64,000 nt of DNA from Balneolaceae bacterium (GTDB lineage: Bacteria > Bacteroidota > Rhodothermia > Balneolales > Balneolaceae): the NCBI GenBank assembly GCA_017643365.1, contig JAEPNO010000002.1, forward strand, positions 31,749 through 95,748, read 5' to 3'. The number at the start of each line of letters is the position of its first letter. Positions within the stretch are counted from its first letter, which is position 1. The notes beneath the pieces were generated by a model. It did not search any database, was not told where the DNA came from, and saw only the letters and a list, made by a program, of their open reading frames with translations. Positions 16,365-25,796 of this stretch are shown piece after piece. Both the position numbers and the translations under genes were made by a program.

Positions 16365-17515
16365 TGAATTCCCAAAAACACCTCTTTTCCCTAGATCCGG
16401 ATGTAACGTATTTAAACTGTGCGTATATGTCGCCTTTGATGAAGTCTGTGGAAGAAGCAGGCATCCAAGGCATAAGAAGCAAGCTACAGCCCAATCATGT
16501 TTCAGGCGAAGATTTTTTTCGTAATAATGAGAAGCTTCGACAAGAGTATGGAAGACTAATCAATTGCAGTGATGTTAATCGATTGGTTGTAGTTCCAAGT
16601 GTATCCTATGGGATGGCGAATGTGGCAAATAACTTATCACTGTCGAAAGGGGACGAAATACTCATCATAGACGAGCAGTTTCCGAGTAATGTATATCCGT
16701 GGATGAGAATTGCAGAGGCTTCAGGAGCACAAATAAAAACTGTTTCAGCTCCGGAAAGTTTAAATCAACGTGGACTTACTTGGAATCAACGAGTTCTTGA
16801 AGCTATTAATCCCAAAACCCGACTTGTGGCATGCGGGCACATCCACTGGGCTGATGGCACTTTATTCGATTTGGTATCCATCCGCAAAAGAACAAACGAA
16901 GTTGGTGCATTGCTGGTGATAGACGGCACGCAGAGCATAGGTGCTCTACCTTTTGACGTAGCTGAAATCCAGCCCGATGCGTTAATCGCTGCCGGTTATA
17001 AATCGATGATGGGACCATATAGTATTGGAATGGCGTATTATGGAGAGGCATTTGATAATGGCATTCCCATCGAAGAGAATTGGATCAATCGCTTTGAAAG
17101 CAAGGATTTTGCGAATTTGGTGAACTACAACGATCGGTACCAGCCCGGTGCTTTGCGATATGAGGTGGGCGAGCGTAGTAATTTTATTCTAGTTCCGATG
17201 TTGCTTGAAGCGATAAAAACACTGAATGAATGGCAGCCTCGAAATGTCCAGGAATATTGCCAATCAATCACAACTGATGCAGTTCAAGAATTAATCGAAC
17301 ATGGTTATTGGGTAGAGGACGAGTTACATCGAGCTTCAAATCTTTTTGGGATTCGCTTACCCGATCATATCACCATGGAAGCAGTCAAACGTAAATTAGA
17401 CACTGCCGGTATTTTCGTGTCTTATCGTGGTGATTGCATCCGCGTTTCGCCAAACGTGTACAACCAAACGTCGGATTTACTCGAACTAGCTAACGCTCTG
17501 ACAGAAATAGCCTAG
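16364..17515 (+). CDS. Class V aminotransferase (PLP)
   Basis: A 383-residue PLP enzyme of the class V (NifS/isopenicillin-epimerase-like) fold. VTYLNCAYMSPLM is the N-terminal substrate segment, and LLVIDGTQSIGALPFDV carries the Asp and Gln that hold PLP. AAGYKSMMGPYSIG has the Schiff-base lysine. The substrate is unknown; kynureninase-like or epimerase-like activities are possible, and no Fe-S partner is nearby. The ATG at 16364 overlaps the ilvA stop (TGATG). A GTG three bases earlier is possible. Its end is 5 bases from the convergent DUF2911 gene. Confidence 0.85.
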   Translation: MNSQKHLFSLDPDVTYLNCAYMSPLMKSVEEAGIQGIRSKLQPNHVSGEDFFRNNEKLRQEYGRLINCSDVNRLVVVPSVSYGMANVANNLSLSKGDEILIIDEQFPSNVYPWMRIAEASGAQIKTVSAPESLNQRGLTWNQRVLEAINPKTRLVACGHIHWADGTLFDLVSIRKRTNEVGALLVIDGTQSIGALPFDVAEIQPDALIAAGYKSMMGPYSIGMAYYGEAFDNGIPIEENWINRFESKDFANLVNYNDRYQPGALRYEVGERSNFILVPMLLEAIKTLNEWQPRNVQEYCQSITTDAVQELIEHGYWVEDELHRASNLFGIRLPDHITMEAVKRKLDTAGIFVSYRGDCIRVSPNVYNQTSDLLELANALTEIA

Positions 17516-17520
17516 CTCTT

Positions 17521-18279
17521 TTAATTATCGTCCTCATTATCCTTATAGAGCTCCGGCTTCTCAAACTCCGATTTGTCTTTAGATTCTTCAGCTTCTTTAG
17601 TGTATTCGTTGATTAACCCTTTTAAACTCGTATCGGTTTTATCTTCAACCTCTAGGTTAGTAATGGGGATCACAAGTTGAGTTTGTTCCCATTCAAAAAA
17701 TAAATCTAGGGTATTTTCACCTAATTTTGGCACCTCAGTACGTATGGTTAATAACTCGACGGGTTGTTGCAGAAAATTTGGTTTTATTTTAAAACTACCC
17801 ACTTCCTTACTGCGAACTTCTGCATTAATATCATTTCCCCAATGTGTAATCGATCTAGAAACAAATATTTCCCAGTCAAATCGCCCGGGAATGGCATACA
17901 TACTGTATCTGCCTTTAGGTAAAACCAATCCACCCATTTCAATATCGGCAGTTGTGTAAAAACGAGTAGGCTCATTGGCACCCATGCGCCATAGTTGATT
18001 ATATGGCACTTTATCACCAATAATTTTACGTCCTCTTAGCGCCGGTTGCCCATAGCATACTAACATTTCCCAGCCTCTGATTTTAAAACTATGACTTTCC
18101 AATGGACTCAGTCTGTCATCATATGTAGGCATGGCAGTATAATCCATGCGACATTCCCCAATGGTAAGTTGTACCGGGATATAGTTGTAACGAGTGAAAA
18201 AGATAAAACCGAAAATAGCCGGCAGAACCACCGCACAAAGAAATATTAAACCCACTTTCTTAGGATTGATCGTAATCAT
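17521..18279 (-). CDS. DUF2911 domain protein, membrane-anchored
   Basis: A 252-residue protein with one N-terminal membrane segment (residues 8-28), so it is exported or anchored. The DUF2911 core is visible as VCYGQPALRGRKI, PYNQLWRMGANEPTRFYTTAD and LPKGRYSMYAIPG. DUF2911 proteins are common in Bacteroidota and related phyla, and no activity is established. The tail after residue 215 is highly charged and probably disordered. It is separated from the flotillin gene upstream by a terminator, so it should have its own promoter in 18280-18337. Confidence 0.85.
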   Translation of the reverse strand: MITINPKKVGLIFLCAVVLPAIFGFIFFTRYNYIPVQLTIGECRMDYTAMPTYDDRLSPLESHSFKIRGWEMLVCYGQPALRGRKIIGDKVPYNQLWRMGANEPTRFYTTADIEMGGLVLPKGRYSMYAIPGRFDWEIFVSRSITHWGNDINAEVRSKEVGSFKIKPNFLQQPVELLTIRTEVPKLGENTLDLFFEWEQTQLVIPITNLEVEDKTDTSLKGLINEYTKEAEESKDKSEFEKPELYKDNEDDN

Positions 18280-18337
18280 GATTTTCGTATGTAGATGATG
18301 ATAATTGCTCTAAATGTATCGCTTGCAAACGTTAAAT

Positions 18338-18371
18338 AAAAAACCACATCGAAATTAATCAATGTGGTTTT
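18338..18371 (-). terminator. Intrinsic terminator after yqiJ-floT unit
   Basis: AAAACCACAT / ATGTGGTTTT, a 10-base perfect stem with a 12-base loop. On the minus strand it is followed by a T-rich stretch. It lies 31 bases beyond the flotillin stop. Confidence 0.85.
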
Positions 18372-18401
18372 AAATATTTTATAAGCGATTTATCGAAAAA
18401 A

Positions 18402-20225
18402 CTATTTTTGTTCGCTTGATTTCTTCACTTTTGCAGGATCCTCAACTTTAGCTTGAACTTCTGCATTTGCACCATCTCCGTTAACTTTCGATGTCTCGCT
18501 TTCCTCAACTTCTGTTTCAACCTTTACATTTGGCTCAGCAGGTGCTTTTGACTTTTTATCAAGCACTTTGGTAAGACCCTGAATGGAACCCGGCTCTAAA
18601 CCAACCTCAGTCAGGATGTTATCCACCACCGGAGCAAGTCCGCGATATTTCAGTAAGCTGTTAACTAGCTGATCGGCCATATTTCCATTTCCGCCACCGT
18701 TCGAAGGCACTGATCCACCACCTCCGTTTCCACCAACAAAATCATTCAATCCACCAACATTAATCACTTTCATGTCAGAGATTGCTTCGATTGGTTTAAC
18801 AGAAGCTTCGATAATTGATGCAGCTTGTTTAATGGTTTCAAGCTGAATTCTCATTCTGATAATGTCTTCAGATAGCACATTTTCGGCGGCATTCAACTTC
18901 TCGTTACCTTCGGCTTCAACTGCATATCGTTCTTCGTCGGCTTTTGCTTTTATCTTAATCGCTTCCGACTCAGCCATAGCCGTAGTTTTGATGGCTTCGG
19001 CTTTATCAATTGCAGCAGATTTTTCAGCCTGTGCAGCTACTTTAACCGTAACAGCTTCTTGTTCTGCTTTTTCAGTCGCTTTGATAACTGCAATCTCTTT
19101 GTTCCTGTTAGCGATTTCTTTTTCTTTGGCGGTCGCAACTTTCTCGTTGGCAGCAACTGCTTCAGCTTCTGCTAAACGTGCTTCTTTCTCCGCTTTCGAG
19201 CGTTCTTTTGATTTGTTGGCCACTGCGATATCTCGAGACTGATCGGTGATTTCTACCGTCTTTTCTCGTTCGATATCTTTCTCTTTAATGGCTTGCTCAT
19301 TTAAGATGCGTTCTTCTTCAACGGCTCTGTTTGCCTTTATTCGGGCAGTCTCAACTTCTTGCTCAGCAATGATAGTAGCTTCCTCAGCTAACCTATCGTT
19401 CTCGGCTTTTTCTTTGGCGATGGAACTCGCTTCAATGGCAGCCTGGTTTGCAATGGCACGTTGTTGAGCAGCTCTAGCAAATTCTTCTTCCCGTTCGAGT
19501 TCTAACCGTTCTTTTTCCGCTTCAAGATTCTTTTTCTTGATAGCAACCGAGGTATTTTGCTCAATGTCGTTTCGAACCTTTTTCTTTTCTTCAATCGTCT
19601 CGGTTAATTTGGTTAAACCGGTAGCATCAAATGCATTGTTAGCATTAAAGTATTGCTTATCGGTTTGATCTAGACCGGTTAACGATACCGTTTCAAGTTC
19701 CAATCCGTTTTTTTCGAGATCAGCTTTTACCGCATTCTGCACTTTCTGCACAAAATCGGTTCGTTTTTCGTGAAGTTCTTCCATTCCCATTTCGGCAGCT
19801 ACGGCTCGAAGCGCATCCACAAACTTACCTTCCATCAACTCTTTTAGCTGATCGGGAGAAATTGTGCGTTGACCCAAGGTTTGGGCCGCATAAGCAATGG
19901 CATCCACTTCCGGCTTTACTCTAAGGTAAAATTCAGCAGTGGCGTCCACACGCATTCGATCTTTGGTAATTAATGCTTGTTCATTCTTTCTAGACACCAC
20001 TAATCGTAGGGTGTTCATGTTAACCGTAATTACTTCATGGAGTACAGGAAAGACCAAAGCTCCCCCGTTCATCACTACTTTCTGGCCTCCAAATCCCGTT
20101 CGTACAAAAGAAAGTTCTTTCGAAGCTCTCTTAAACAATCGAGCAAATACCAGCCCGATTACGACGAGGCTGATAAACACAGTTACTGAAATAAATATGA
20201 TGTCGTTTGATGTTATAAATTCCAT
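18402..20225 (-). CDS. Flotillin / YqiK-type SPFH protein
   Basis: A 607-residue membrane scaffold of the flotillin group. One N-terminal membrane segment (about residues 8-27) is followed by the SPFH domain (about 35-210, FVRTGFGGQKVVMNGGALVFP). A long coiled coil rich in Ala, Glu and Lys follows (about 220-480). The tail has GGNGGGG and a low-complexity charged end. Flotillins organise membrane microdomains and affect fluidity and protein complexes. The upstream gene is a YqiJ-like membrane protein 10 bases away, the same arrangement as yqiJ-yqiK in E. coli. The glycine-rich segment and long acidic tail are longer than in YqiK. Confidence 0.92.
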   Translation of the reverse strand: MEFITSNDIIFISVTVFISLVVIGLVFARLFKRASKELSFVRTGFGGQKVVMNGGALVFPVLHEVITVNMNTLRLVVSRKNEQALITKDRMRVDATAEFYLRVKPEVDAIAYAAQTLGQRTISPDQLKELMEGKFVDALRAVAAEMGMEELHEKRTDFVQKVQNAVKADLEKNGLELETVSLTGLDQTDKQYFNANNAFDATGLTKLTETIEEKKKVRNDIEQNTSVAIKKKNLEAEKERLELEREEEFARAAQQRAIANQAAIEASSIAKEKAENDRLAEEATIIAEQEVETARIKANRAVEEERILNEQAIKEKDIEREKTVEITDQSRDIAVANKSKERSKAEKEARLAEAEAVAANEKVATAKEKEIANRNKEIAVIKATEKAEQEAVTVKVAAQAEKSAAIDKAEAIKTTAMAESEAIKIKAKADEERYAVEAEGNEKLNAAENVLSEDIIRMRIQLETIKQAASIIEASVKPIEAISDMKVINVGGLNDFVGGNGGGGSVPSNGGGNGNMADQLVNSLLKYRGLAPVVDNILTEVGLEPGSIQGLTKVLDKKSKAPAEPNVKVETEVEESETSKVNGDGANAEVQAKVEDPAKVKKSSEQK

Positions 20226-20235
20226 AGGATATAGT

Positions 20236-20895
20236 TTAATCTACTTTTATTGCTTTAAATATGGATTGCTCGTACCCGGTTAATTGTACTTTCGTACCCT
20301 GTTCAAGCTGTTCTTCTTCGTTTTCCGGCTCAACCATGAAGTAATGTAATTGACCGAATTGATCTTTGTATTTCCCCTCGGCCGGAAGTCCTTTTTTGGC
20401 AGTACCCGTGTTTATTTCTACAATTTGGCCTACAAAAGTTTTTTCTGATAAAGCCGTAGTTTCTTCTTTAAACACTTTGCTTCCAAGAAATTCTGAAATC
20501 ACTTTATAAATCGGAATCGCCCCTAAAGCGGCTACTATCCCGGCAATCCAAGTGGGCGCCGGATTTTCAGTAATTCGTACTAACATGCTTTGCCCTACAT
20601 ATCCAATTATCGAAAATGAAGCGGCGTAAACTACGGCCAAAATTAAAAGCGGCACGTTTTCAACTTTAATCCATGCTATGTATTTCGAAATAAAATTATC
20701 ATTCATTTCAATATCAGCGTCGGCATCTGCATCCAAACCAATGCCCACATCGGTAGCATCAAATAAATTGTCGATAATCTGCGAGAGACCGGCACCAATC
20801 AACAACGAGCCTATCTCAAGCACCATCATTACGGCTACAAAGCTAAAGGCTATGAGGAAAGGGGTGTTATAATCAGCGAATAGATATTCTATCAT
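20236..20895 (-). CDS. YqiJ-like (DUF1449/OB-fold) membrane protein
   Basis: A 219-residue protein with three to four membrane segments in residues 10-150 and a soluble C-terminal OB/NfeD-like domain (EKTFVGQIVEINTGTAKKGLPA, to the KVQLTGYE end). The loop after the first segment is acidic (LDADADADIEMND). This layout matches YqiJ, the usual partner of YqiK-type flotillins. Its product is thought to act with the flotillin at the inner membrane. It leads the two-gene unit and lies downstream of the sdhB terminator. Confidence 0.85.
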   Translation of the reverse strand: MIEYLFADYNTPFLIAFSFVAVMMVLEIGSLLIGAGLSQIIDNLFDATDVGIGLDADADADIEMNDNFISKYIAWIKVENVPLLILAVVYAASFSIIGYVGQSMLVRITENPAPTWIAGIVAALGAIPIYKVISEFLGSKVFKEETTALSEKTFVGQIVEINTGTAKKGLPAEGKYKDQFGQLHYFMVEPENEEEQLEQGTKVQLTGYEQSIFKAIKVD

Positions 20896-20955
20896 GTGTC
20901 CCGAATAGTTTAACTGTAAATAATGGTTTTCTCACTTAGTTACCACTATAAAATA

Positions 20956-20992
20956 AAAAAGCCACTCCGAATTTAATCAGAGCGGCTTTTTA
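20956..20992 (-). terminator. Intrinsic terminator of the sdh operon
   Basis: AAAAAGCC..CTC / GAG..GGCTTTTT, a stem with one A-C mismatch. The minus-strand side is followed by a long T-run. It lies 20 bases past the sdhB stop. Confidence 0.85.
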
Positions 20993-21012
20993 AGTGATTG
21001 CTCACTTGGATG

Positions 21013-21765
21013 TTAGCTAAACATAGCCTTTACGTAATCTTTTCTCATTTCAGCAATTGCTGATATTGAAATCTCTTTTGGACAAACAGCTTCGCATTCG
21101 CCGTAGTTTGAGCAATCGCCAAAACCTTCGGCACTCATCTGATCAACCATAGCAACCACACGATTACTTTGCTCAACCTGACCTTGTGGTAGCAAGCCGA
21201 GATGAGCAATTTTCGCACCTGTAAATAACGAAGCAGATGCATTCGGGCACGCCGCAACACAAGCTCCACAACCGATACAAGTTGCGTAATCAAATGCGAT
21301 ATCGGAAGTTTCTTTCTCAATCGGACGAGCATTCGCCTCTTGAGCGGAACCCGTTTTAACAGATACATAGCCACCGGCCTCGATAATTCGATCGAAAGCA
21401 GAACGGTCTACTACCAAATCTTTGATAACAGGAAATGCTGCTGCACGTGGCGGTTCAATAGTGATTTTATCGCCATGTTTATAGTTACGCATGTGTAACT
21501 GGCAACATGCCGTTCCTTTTTTAGGACCATGTGCCTGCCCGTTGATCACAAGATTACAGGAACCGCAAATTCCTTCACGGCAATCATAATCAAATTCAAC
21601 CGGGTCTTTCCCTTCAAGCTGAAGCTCTTCGTTCAGAACGTCCAACATTTCCAGAAAAGACATGTGTTCGTTAACAGTATCTAGTGTTCGTTCTTCGAAA
21701 TACCCTTTAGCCGTTGGGCCGTCTTGTCTCCAGTATTTCAGATGTACGGTAAAATTTTTACTCAT
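21013..21765 (-). CDS. sdhB: Succinate dehydrogenase iron-sulfur subunit
   Basis: A 250-residue electron-transfer subunit of complex II / fumarate reductase. The [2Fe-2S] ligands are in CREGICGSC with a further Cys in GTACC. The [4Fe-4S] and [3Fe-4S] ligands are in [13 protein letters not shown] and [15 protein letters not shown] placed the start at ATG 21765 (MSKNFTVHL). The frame extends further upstream to 21801, but that part is encoded by a repeat-derived spacer and does not resemble SdhB. It is the last gene of the sdhC-sdhA-sdhB order. Confidence 0.95.
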   Translation of the reverse strand: MSKNFTVHLKYWRQDGPTAKGYFEERTLDTVNEHMSFLEMLDVLNEELQLEGKDPVEFDYDCREGICGSCNLVINGQAHGPKKGTACCQLHMRNYKHGDKITIEPPRAAAFPVIKDLVVDRSAFDRIIEAGGYVSVKTGSAQEANARPIEKETSDIAFDYATCIGCGACVAACPNASASLFTGAKIAHLGLLPQGQVEQSNRVVAMVDQMSAEGFGDCSNYGECEAVCPKEISISAIAEMRKDYVKAMFS

Positions 21766-21778
21766 AACTTTTTCATTT

Positions 21779-21840
21779 GCCACAAAAACACGGAAACACA
21801 TAGTGAGAGATCTTCTCGTGCTTTTGCGATTTTATGGCTT
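21779..21840. repeat. Solo copy of the GxxExxY-element ends
   Basis: 62 bases that exactly fill the space between the sdhA stop and the sdhB start region. They begin GCCACAAAAACACGG and end TCGTGCTTTTGCG..TTATGG. The left part matches GACACAAAAACACTA at 23774. The right part resembles TAGTGCTTTCGTGC at 24190-24203. It is a mini version of the inverted-repeat ends that flank the GxxExxY gene, with no gene inside. Confidence 0.6.
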
Positions 21841-23763
21841 TTATTTATACGATCTTTGTTTTAATTCAACAAACTCGAACTCTAGTGGTTCTTTGTGCAA
21901 CTCGGTATCGAGCTTTCCGTTCACACCTTTATACTCCCACGCCGACACATACGAGAAGTCTTCGTCGTTACGGAGTGCTTCACCATCTTCGGTCTGGAAT
22001 TCTTCGCGCAGATGGCATCCACAAGATTCCTCACGATCGAGGGCATCTTTAGCCATTAACTCTGCAAGTTCAAAGAAATCAGCAACCCGGAAAGCAAATT
22101 CAAGGTATTTGTTGTAATTGTTTTTATCACCCGGCACATACACGTCTTTCCAAAACTCTTCGCGCAGTGCCTGAATTTCTTTAATAGCCGACTCCAAGCC
22201 TTCTTTCGAACGCTGAATGCCGATTTTATCCCAAACAATCTTACCAAGCGAGCGATGGAAATCGATAATTGTACGTTTCCCTTTAATGCTTAGCAGTTTG
22301 TCGATGTCATCCTGCGCTTTTTTGGCAGCTTCATCAAAAGCTTCGTGATCGGTACCATATCGAGTACCCGGTTTCACATCGGCTAGGTAATTACCTATGG
22401 TTGCCGGCAATACGAAATAGCCATCAGATAGTCCTTGCATAAGTGCACTTGCACCAAGTCGGTTTGCACCGTGATCAGAGAAGTTTGCTTCACCAGCGGC
22501 AAATAAGCCAGGGATGTTGGTCATTAAGTTGTAATCAACCCAAAGGCCACCCATCGTGTAATGAACAGCCGGGAAAATGCGCATTGGTTGTTTGTAAGGA
22601 TTTTCACCTGCGATATTTTCATACATATCGAACAAGTTTCCATACTTAGCACGAACCGTATCTTCGCCGTCACGTTTAATGGCATCACGGAAATCTAGAT
22701 ATACAGCTAAGCCGGTTTCTCCCACGCCTAAACCGTCGTCGCATACAATTTTTGCATTTCTAGAAGCAACATCGCGAGGAACGAGGTTCCCGAAACTTGG
22801 ATAGCGTTCTTCCAGATAGTAGTAGCGTTCTGCATCCGGTATATCGTTTGGATGACGATCGTCGCCTTTCTTTCTTGGAACCCAAACTCGACCATCATTT
22901 CGTAAACTCTCACTCATCAATGTGAGTTTAGATTGATAATCGCCGGATACCGGAATACATGTTGGGTGAACTTGCACAAAACAAGGATTCGCAAAAAGCG
23001 CACCTTTTTTGTGGGCTCTCCAAGCGGCTGTAACGTTACTGTTTTTTGCGTTGGTAGACAGGTAAAACACGTTACCATATCCGCCTGTTGCAAGAACTAC
23101 AGCATCGGCTTCATGACGGGTGATTTCACCGGTAACTAAGTCACGAGTGATAATACCACGAGCTACACCATCAATAATAACAACATCAAGCATCTCATGG
23201 CGAGTGTAATAATCGATATTACCCTCCTGTACTTGACGCATCATACTTTGGTAAGCACCAATCAATAACTGCTGTCCGGTTTGTCCACGAGCATAAAAAG
23301 TTCGGGAAACCTGAGCTCCACCAAATGATCGGTTAGCTAATAGTCCGGAATACTCGCGAGCAAAAGGAACACCCTGCGCAACTGCTTGATCAATGATATT
23401 ATTTGCTACTTCAGCAAGGCGATACACATTGGCTTCGCGTGATCTATAATCGCCACCTTTAATGGTATCGTAAAATAATCGGTAAATGCTGTCGCCATCG
23501 TTCGGATAGTTTTTCGCAGCATTAATTCCACCCTGAGCAGCAATAGAGTGTGCACGTCGGGCTGAATCCTGAATACAAAATGCTTTCACTTTATAGCCCA
23601 TTTCGGCTAAACTTGCTGCACCGGCTCCACCGGCTAATCCTGTTCCAACAAAAATCACTTCGTACTTACGGCGATTGTTTGGAGCCACAAGTTTCATCGT
23701 TTTTTTATGTTGCGACCACTTTTGTTCCAGTGGGCCTTCAGGTACTTTCGAATCTAATTTCAT
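21841..23763 (-). CDS. sdhA: Succinate dehydrogenase / fumarate reductase flavoprotein
   Basis: The 640-residue catalytic subunit oxidises succinate to fumarate and carries covalent FAD. The dinucleotide motif is GTGLAGG (residues 40-46). The FAD-linked histidine is H72 in [12 protein letters not shown]. The active-site segments [12 protein letters not shown] and MGGLWVDYN are intact, as is the capping segment with [13 protein letters not shown] start at ATG 23763 rather than the GTG at 23778, which lies in repeat DNA. Length and order are those of the Bacteroidota-type sdhCAB operon. Confidence 0.95.
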   Translation of the reverse strand: MKLDSKVPEGPLEQKWSQHKKTMKLVAPNNRRKYEVIFVGTGLAGGAGAASLAEMGYKVKAFCIQDSARRAHSIAAQGGINAAKNYPNDGDSIYRLFYDTIKGGDYRSREANVYRLAEVANNIIDQAVAQGVPFAREYSGLLANRSFGGAQVSRTFYARGQTGQQLLIGAYQSMMRQVQEGNIDYYTRHEMLDVVIIDGVARGIITRDLVTGEITRHEADAVVLATGGYGNVFYLSTNAKNSNVTAAWRAHKKGALFANPCFVQVHPTCIPVSGDYQSKLTLMSESLRNDGRVWVPRKKGDDRHPNDIPDAERYYYLEERYPSFGNLVPRDVASRNAKIVCDDGLGVGETGLAVYLDFRDAIKRDGEDTVRAKYGNLFDMYENIAGENPYKQPMRIFPAVHYTMGGLWVDYNLMTNIPGLFAAGEANFSDHGANRLGASALMQGLSDGYFVLPATIGNYLADVKPGTRYGTDHEAFDEAAKKAQDDIDKLLSIKGKRTIIDFHRSLGKIVWDKIGIQRSKEGLESAIKEIQALREEFWKDVYVPGDKNNYNKYLEFAFRVADFFELAELMAKDALDREESCGCHLREEFQTEDGEALRNDEDFSYVSAWEYKGVNGKLDTELHKEPLEFEFVELKQRSYK

Positions 23764-23773
23764 AAGCTTTGTC

Positions 23774-24204
23774 GACACAAAAACACTAAAACACGAATTA
23801 GTTTACAATTCGTGAGGTTCCGCGTCCTATGTTTTTAACGTTAAAGTTAATCAAATACCCAAGTCTTCTATTGGTCAATTTTAAATGACTCAAAACTTGG
23901 GCTTTCCAAACAGGGTTAACGACGTCAACTGCTTTTAACTCGCAAATAACCTTGTTTTCGACTAGTAAATCCAGGCGTAAACCTTCTTCAAATACTATTC
24001 CATCGTAATTAATTGGCAAACTAACTTGCCTTTCAACATTCATTCCTTGCTTTGTAATCTCATGGGCAAGGCAAACTTCGTACACTTTTTCCAATAACCC
24101 GGGCCCTAATGCTTTGTGAACTTTAAAAGCACTGTCTACAATAACTTTACCGATTTGATTTAAATCAGCAGGAATTGCTTCATAACTTTTAGTGCTTTCG
24201 TGCA
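23774..24204. mobile_element. GxxExxY element with imperfect inverted ends
   Basis: The left end, GACACAAAAACACTAAAA (23774-23791), and the right end, TTTTAGTGCTTTCGTGCA (24187-24204), are imperfect inverted repeats (about 14 of 18 positions by eye). They enclose most of the GxxExxY reading frame; the right end encodes the first residues of that protein. The whole block sits between sdhC and sdhA, which are normally adjacent. A solo copy of the ends lies at 21779-21840. No transposase or target-site duplication was found, so transfer mechanism and mobility are inference. Confidence 0.5.
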
Positions 24205-24217
24205 TTAGTGGCTGCAT
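23798..24217 (-). CDS. GxxExxY protein
   Basis: A 139-residue cytoplasmic protein of the GxxExxY family. The signature is [21 protein letters not shown] at about residues 35-55. The core has [18 protein letters not shown], a pattern like PD-(D/E)xK nucleases (Asp, then ExK), and a C-terminal GYLINFNV. Family function is unproven; a nuclease-like fold is the best structural hint. Its ATG lies one base after the sdhC stop (TAA A ATG), so ribosomes leaving sdhC can initiate it. It interrupts the sdhC-sdhA junction and ends in inverted-repeat DNA. Confidence 0.85.
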   Translation of the reverse strand: MQPLMHESTKSYEAIPADLNQIGKVIVDSAFKVHKALGPGLLEKVYEVCLAHEITKQGMNVERQVSLPINYDGIVFEEGLRLDLLVENKVICELKAVDVVNPVWKAQVLSHLKLTNRRLGYLINFNVKNIGRGTSRIVN

Positions 24218-24218
24218 T

Positions 24219-24923
24219 TTAATTTGCTATTAATGAACCTTGGCCGCCTGTGAAGTAGATATATAATGGGATGAATATGAAGCCTGCCATAATGATGATG
24301 GCAAATGCATAGGCTATTGTTTGAATCTTTTTTGAGGTATCGCCGTGCTTCATTCCAAGCGAAGTAAAAGCACTCCAAAAGCCGTGAGACAGATGCAGGA
24401 TAGCTAATCCAAGTACTGCAACATAACCGATCACAATCCATGTTTTTTGGAATTCTTCGATCACTAAGCGACGTAAGTCACGAACTTCTTTACCACTGGC
24501 TTCTAACACGGTTGAATAATCTGCACCAAATTTGAAGTGAATAATGTGAAGCACCAGGAATATCAAAATAATAGATCCGGTATAAATCATGCTTCGGGAT
24601 GCAAGACTTTGATGACTTGCCCCACCTCGGCTTTTGTATTCTGTATATCCTTCTGGACGAGCTTTTCTTTTATTCATCCAAATGGAAACGCCCAAAATGG
24701 TGTGATATAAGAAAAAGAATGCGAGACCGGCTTCAATTACATAAAGCAACGGCCCGAGGCTCATTAATTTATCCGTATAAATGTTGAAGGCTTCAGCACT
24801 ACCAAAAATGGAAAGGTTTCCGCCCAAATGCCCGATGAGAAACAACATCAAACCAATGCCGGTAATCCCGGTCATAAATTTGCGTCCAACTTGCGAATTA
24901 ATCGCTTTTTTAAAAGATGGCAT
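24219..24923 (-). CDS. sdhC: Succinate dehydrogenase cytochrome b558 membrane subunit
   Basis: A 234-residue membrane anchor with five hydrophobic segments, the single-subunit b558 type used in Bacteroidota and epsilon-proteobacteria in place of separate SdhC and SdhD. Heme-ligand histidines can be seen in LFLIGHLGGNL, FLYHTILG, LVLHIIHFKFG and ILHLSHGFWSAF. It carries electrons between the Fe-S subunit and menaquinone. It is the first gene of the operon. The 203-base gap upstream to the YigZ gene should hold the promoter, but I cannot fix its boxes. Confidence 0.93.
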   Translation of the reverse strand: MPSFKKAINSQVGRKFMTGITGIGLMLFLIGHLGGNLSIFGSAEAFNIYTDKLMSLGPLLYVIEAGLAFFFLYHTILGVSIWMNKRKARPEGYTEYKSRGGASHQSLASRSMIYTGSIILIFLVLHIIHFKFGADYSTVLEASGKEVRDLRRLVIEEFQKTWIVIGYVAVLGLAILHLSHGFWSAFTSLGMKHGDTSKKIQTIAYAFAIIIMAGFIFIPLYIYFTGGQGSLIAN

Positions 24924-25126
24924 AGATGTTTAAAATGTTTTATTAAGGTGCGTATCGGTTATTTTCACTATGTTTCAATAATAATTGAAACAAAAGCGTT
25001 CCGATTAAATTTTGATTGAAAATCGTTCTTTTATGCTCTAATTACAAGATAGAATGAGACTAAATAAGTGCGGTTTTATCACAACTTTTGGGAATATCTT
25101 CACTCCTTTTTCGCCCACTGTTTTTT

Positions 25127-25741
25127 ATGAATTCGATTAAAAAAAGTACTGAATCTTCGATTAGAGAAAGGGGCTCAAAATTTTATGGCTTTTTGTTTCC
25201 CTGTAACTCTGTTGATGAGTTCGATTCTACCCTCGATAAACTTAAAAATCGTTACCCGGATGCAACCCACCACTGTTGTGCATATCGGATTTTGAATGAG
25301 CAGCTTTCTGAGTTTTCATCCGATGACGGTGAGCCTTCAGGATCTGCCGGCTTACCCATTTTGAATACCTTAAAATCGTTCGAATTAGTAAATATTGGCT
25401 CAGTTGTAGTTCGTTATTACGGCGGATCAAAATTAGGAAAAGCGGGTTTGATCGAAGCTTACAGCTCATCCACAAAAGAATGCATCGATATAGCCGATAT
25501 CGGAACGCTCGAAAAAGTGTTTCGCTTGAAAGTGATTTATGAATACCCACAGGAATCCCAAATTCAGCAAATCATCCACAATTTTGATTTAAAAGAAATT
25601 GATCAACAATTCACAGAACAGGTTATGAAAATCGTACAAGGCCCCATCCAAAAAGAAAACGGATGCGTACAATCGTTTGAGGCGATGGAGTACCAAGGAA
25701 TAACAATCGAGCTGTTAGGTCACACTTTTGTGATGAATTGA
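25127..25741 (+). CDS. YigZ / IMPACT family protein
   Basis: A 204-residue cytoplasmic protein. The IMPACT N-terminal domain is clear: SIRERGSKFYGFLFP, ATHHCCAYRI, DDGEPSGSAGLPIL and VVRYYGGSKLGKAGLIEAY. The C-terminal DUF1949-type domain follows from about residue 128. Eukaryotic IMPACT modulates translation control; bacterial YigZ has no settled role. I use ATG 25127, because the earlier TTG at 25088 adds residues that do not fit the domain. It stands alone between the divergent sdh operon and arsM. Confidence 0.88.
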   Translation: MNSIKKSTESSIRERGSKFYGFLFPCNSVDEFDSTLDKLKNRYPDATHHCCAYRILNEQLSEFSSDDGEPSGSAGLPILNTLKSFELVNIGSVVVRYYGGSKLGKAGLIEAYSSSTKECIDIADIGTLEKVFRLKVIYEYPQESQIQQIIHNFDLKEIDQQFTEQVMKIVQGPIQKENGCVQSFEAMEYQGITIELLGHTFVMN

Positions 25742-25796
25742 ACCCTCGTATTCATTATCCTCAGCAAAAAATTAATAGGGCGCTTAACTATTATCT

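Noticed and set aside
18862..19242. 126-residue plus-strand frame opposite the flotillin coiled coil
   Set aside because: It is an antisense shadow of a Glu/Lys/Ala-rich coiled coil, which often leaves long open antisense frames.
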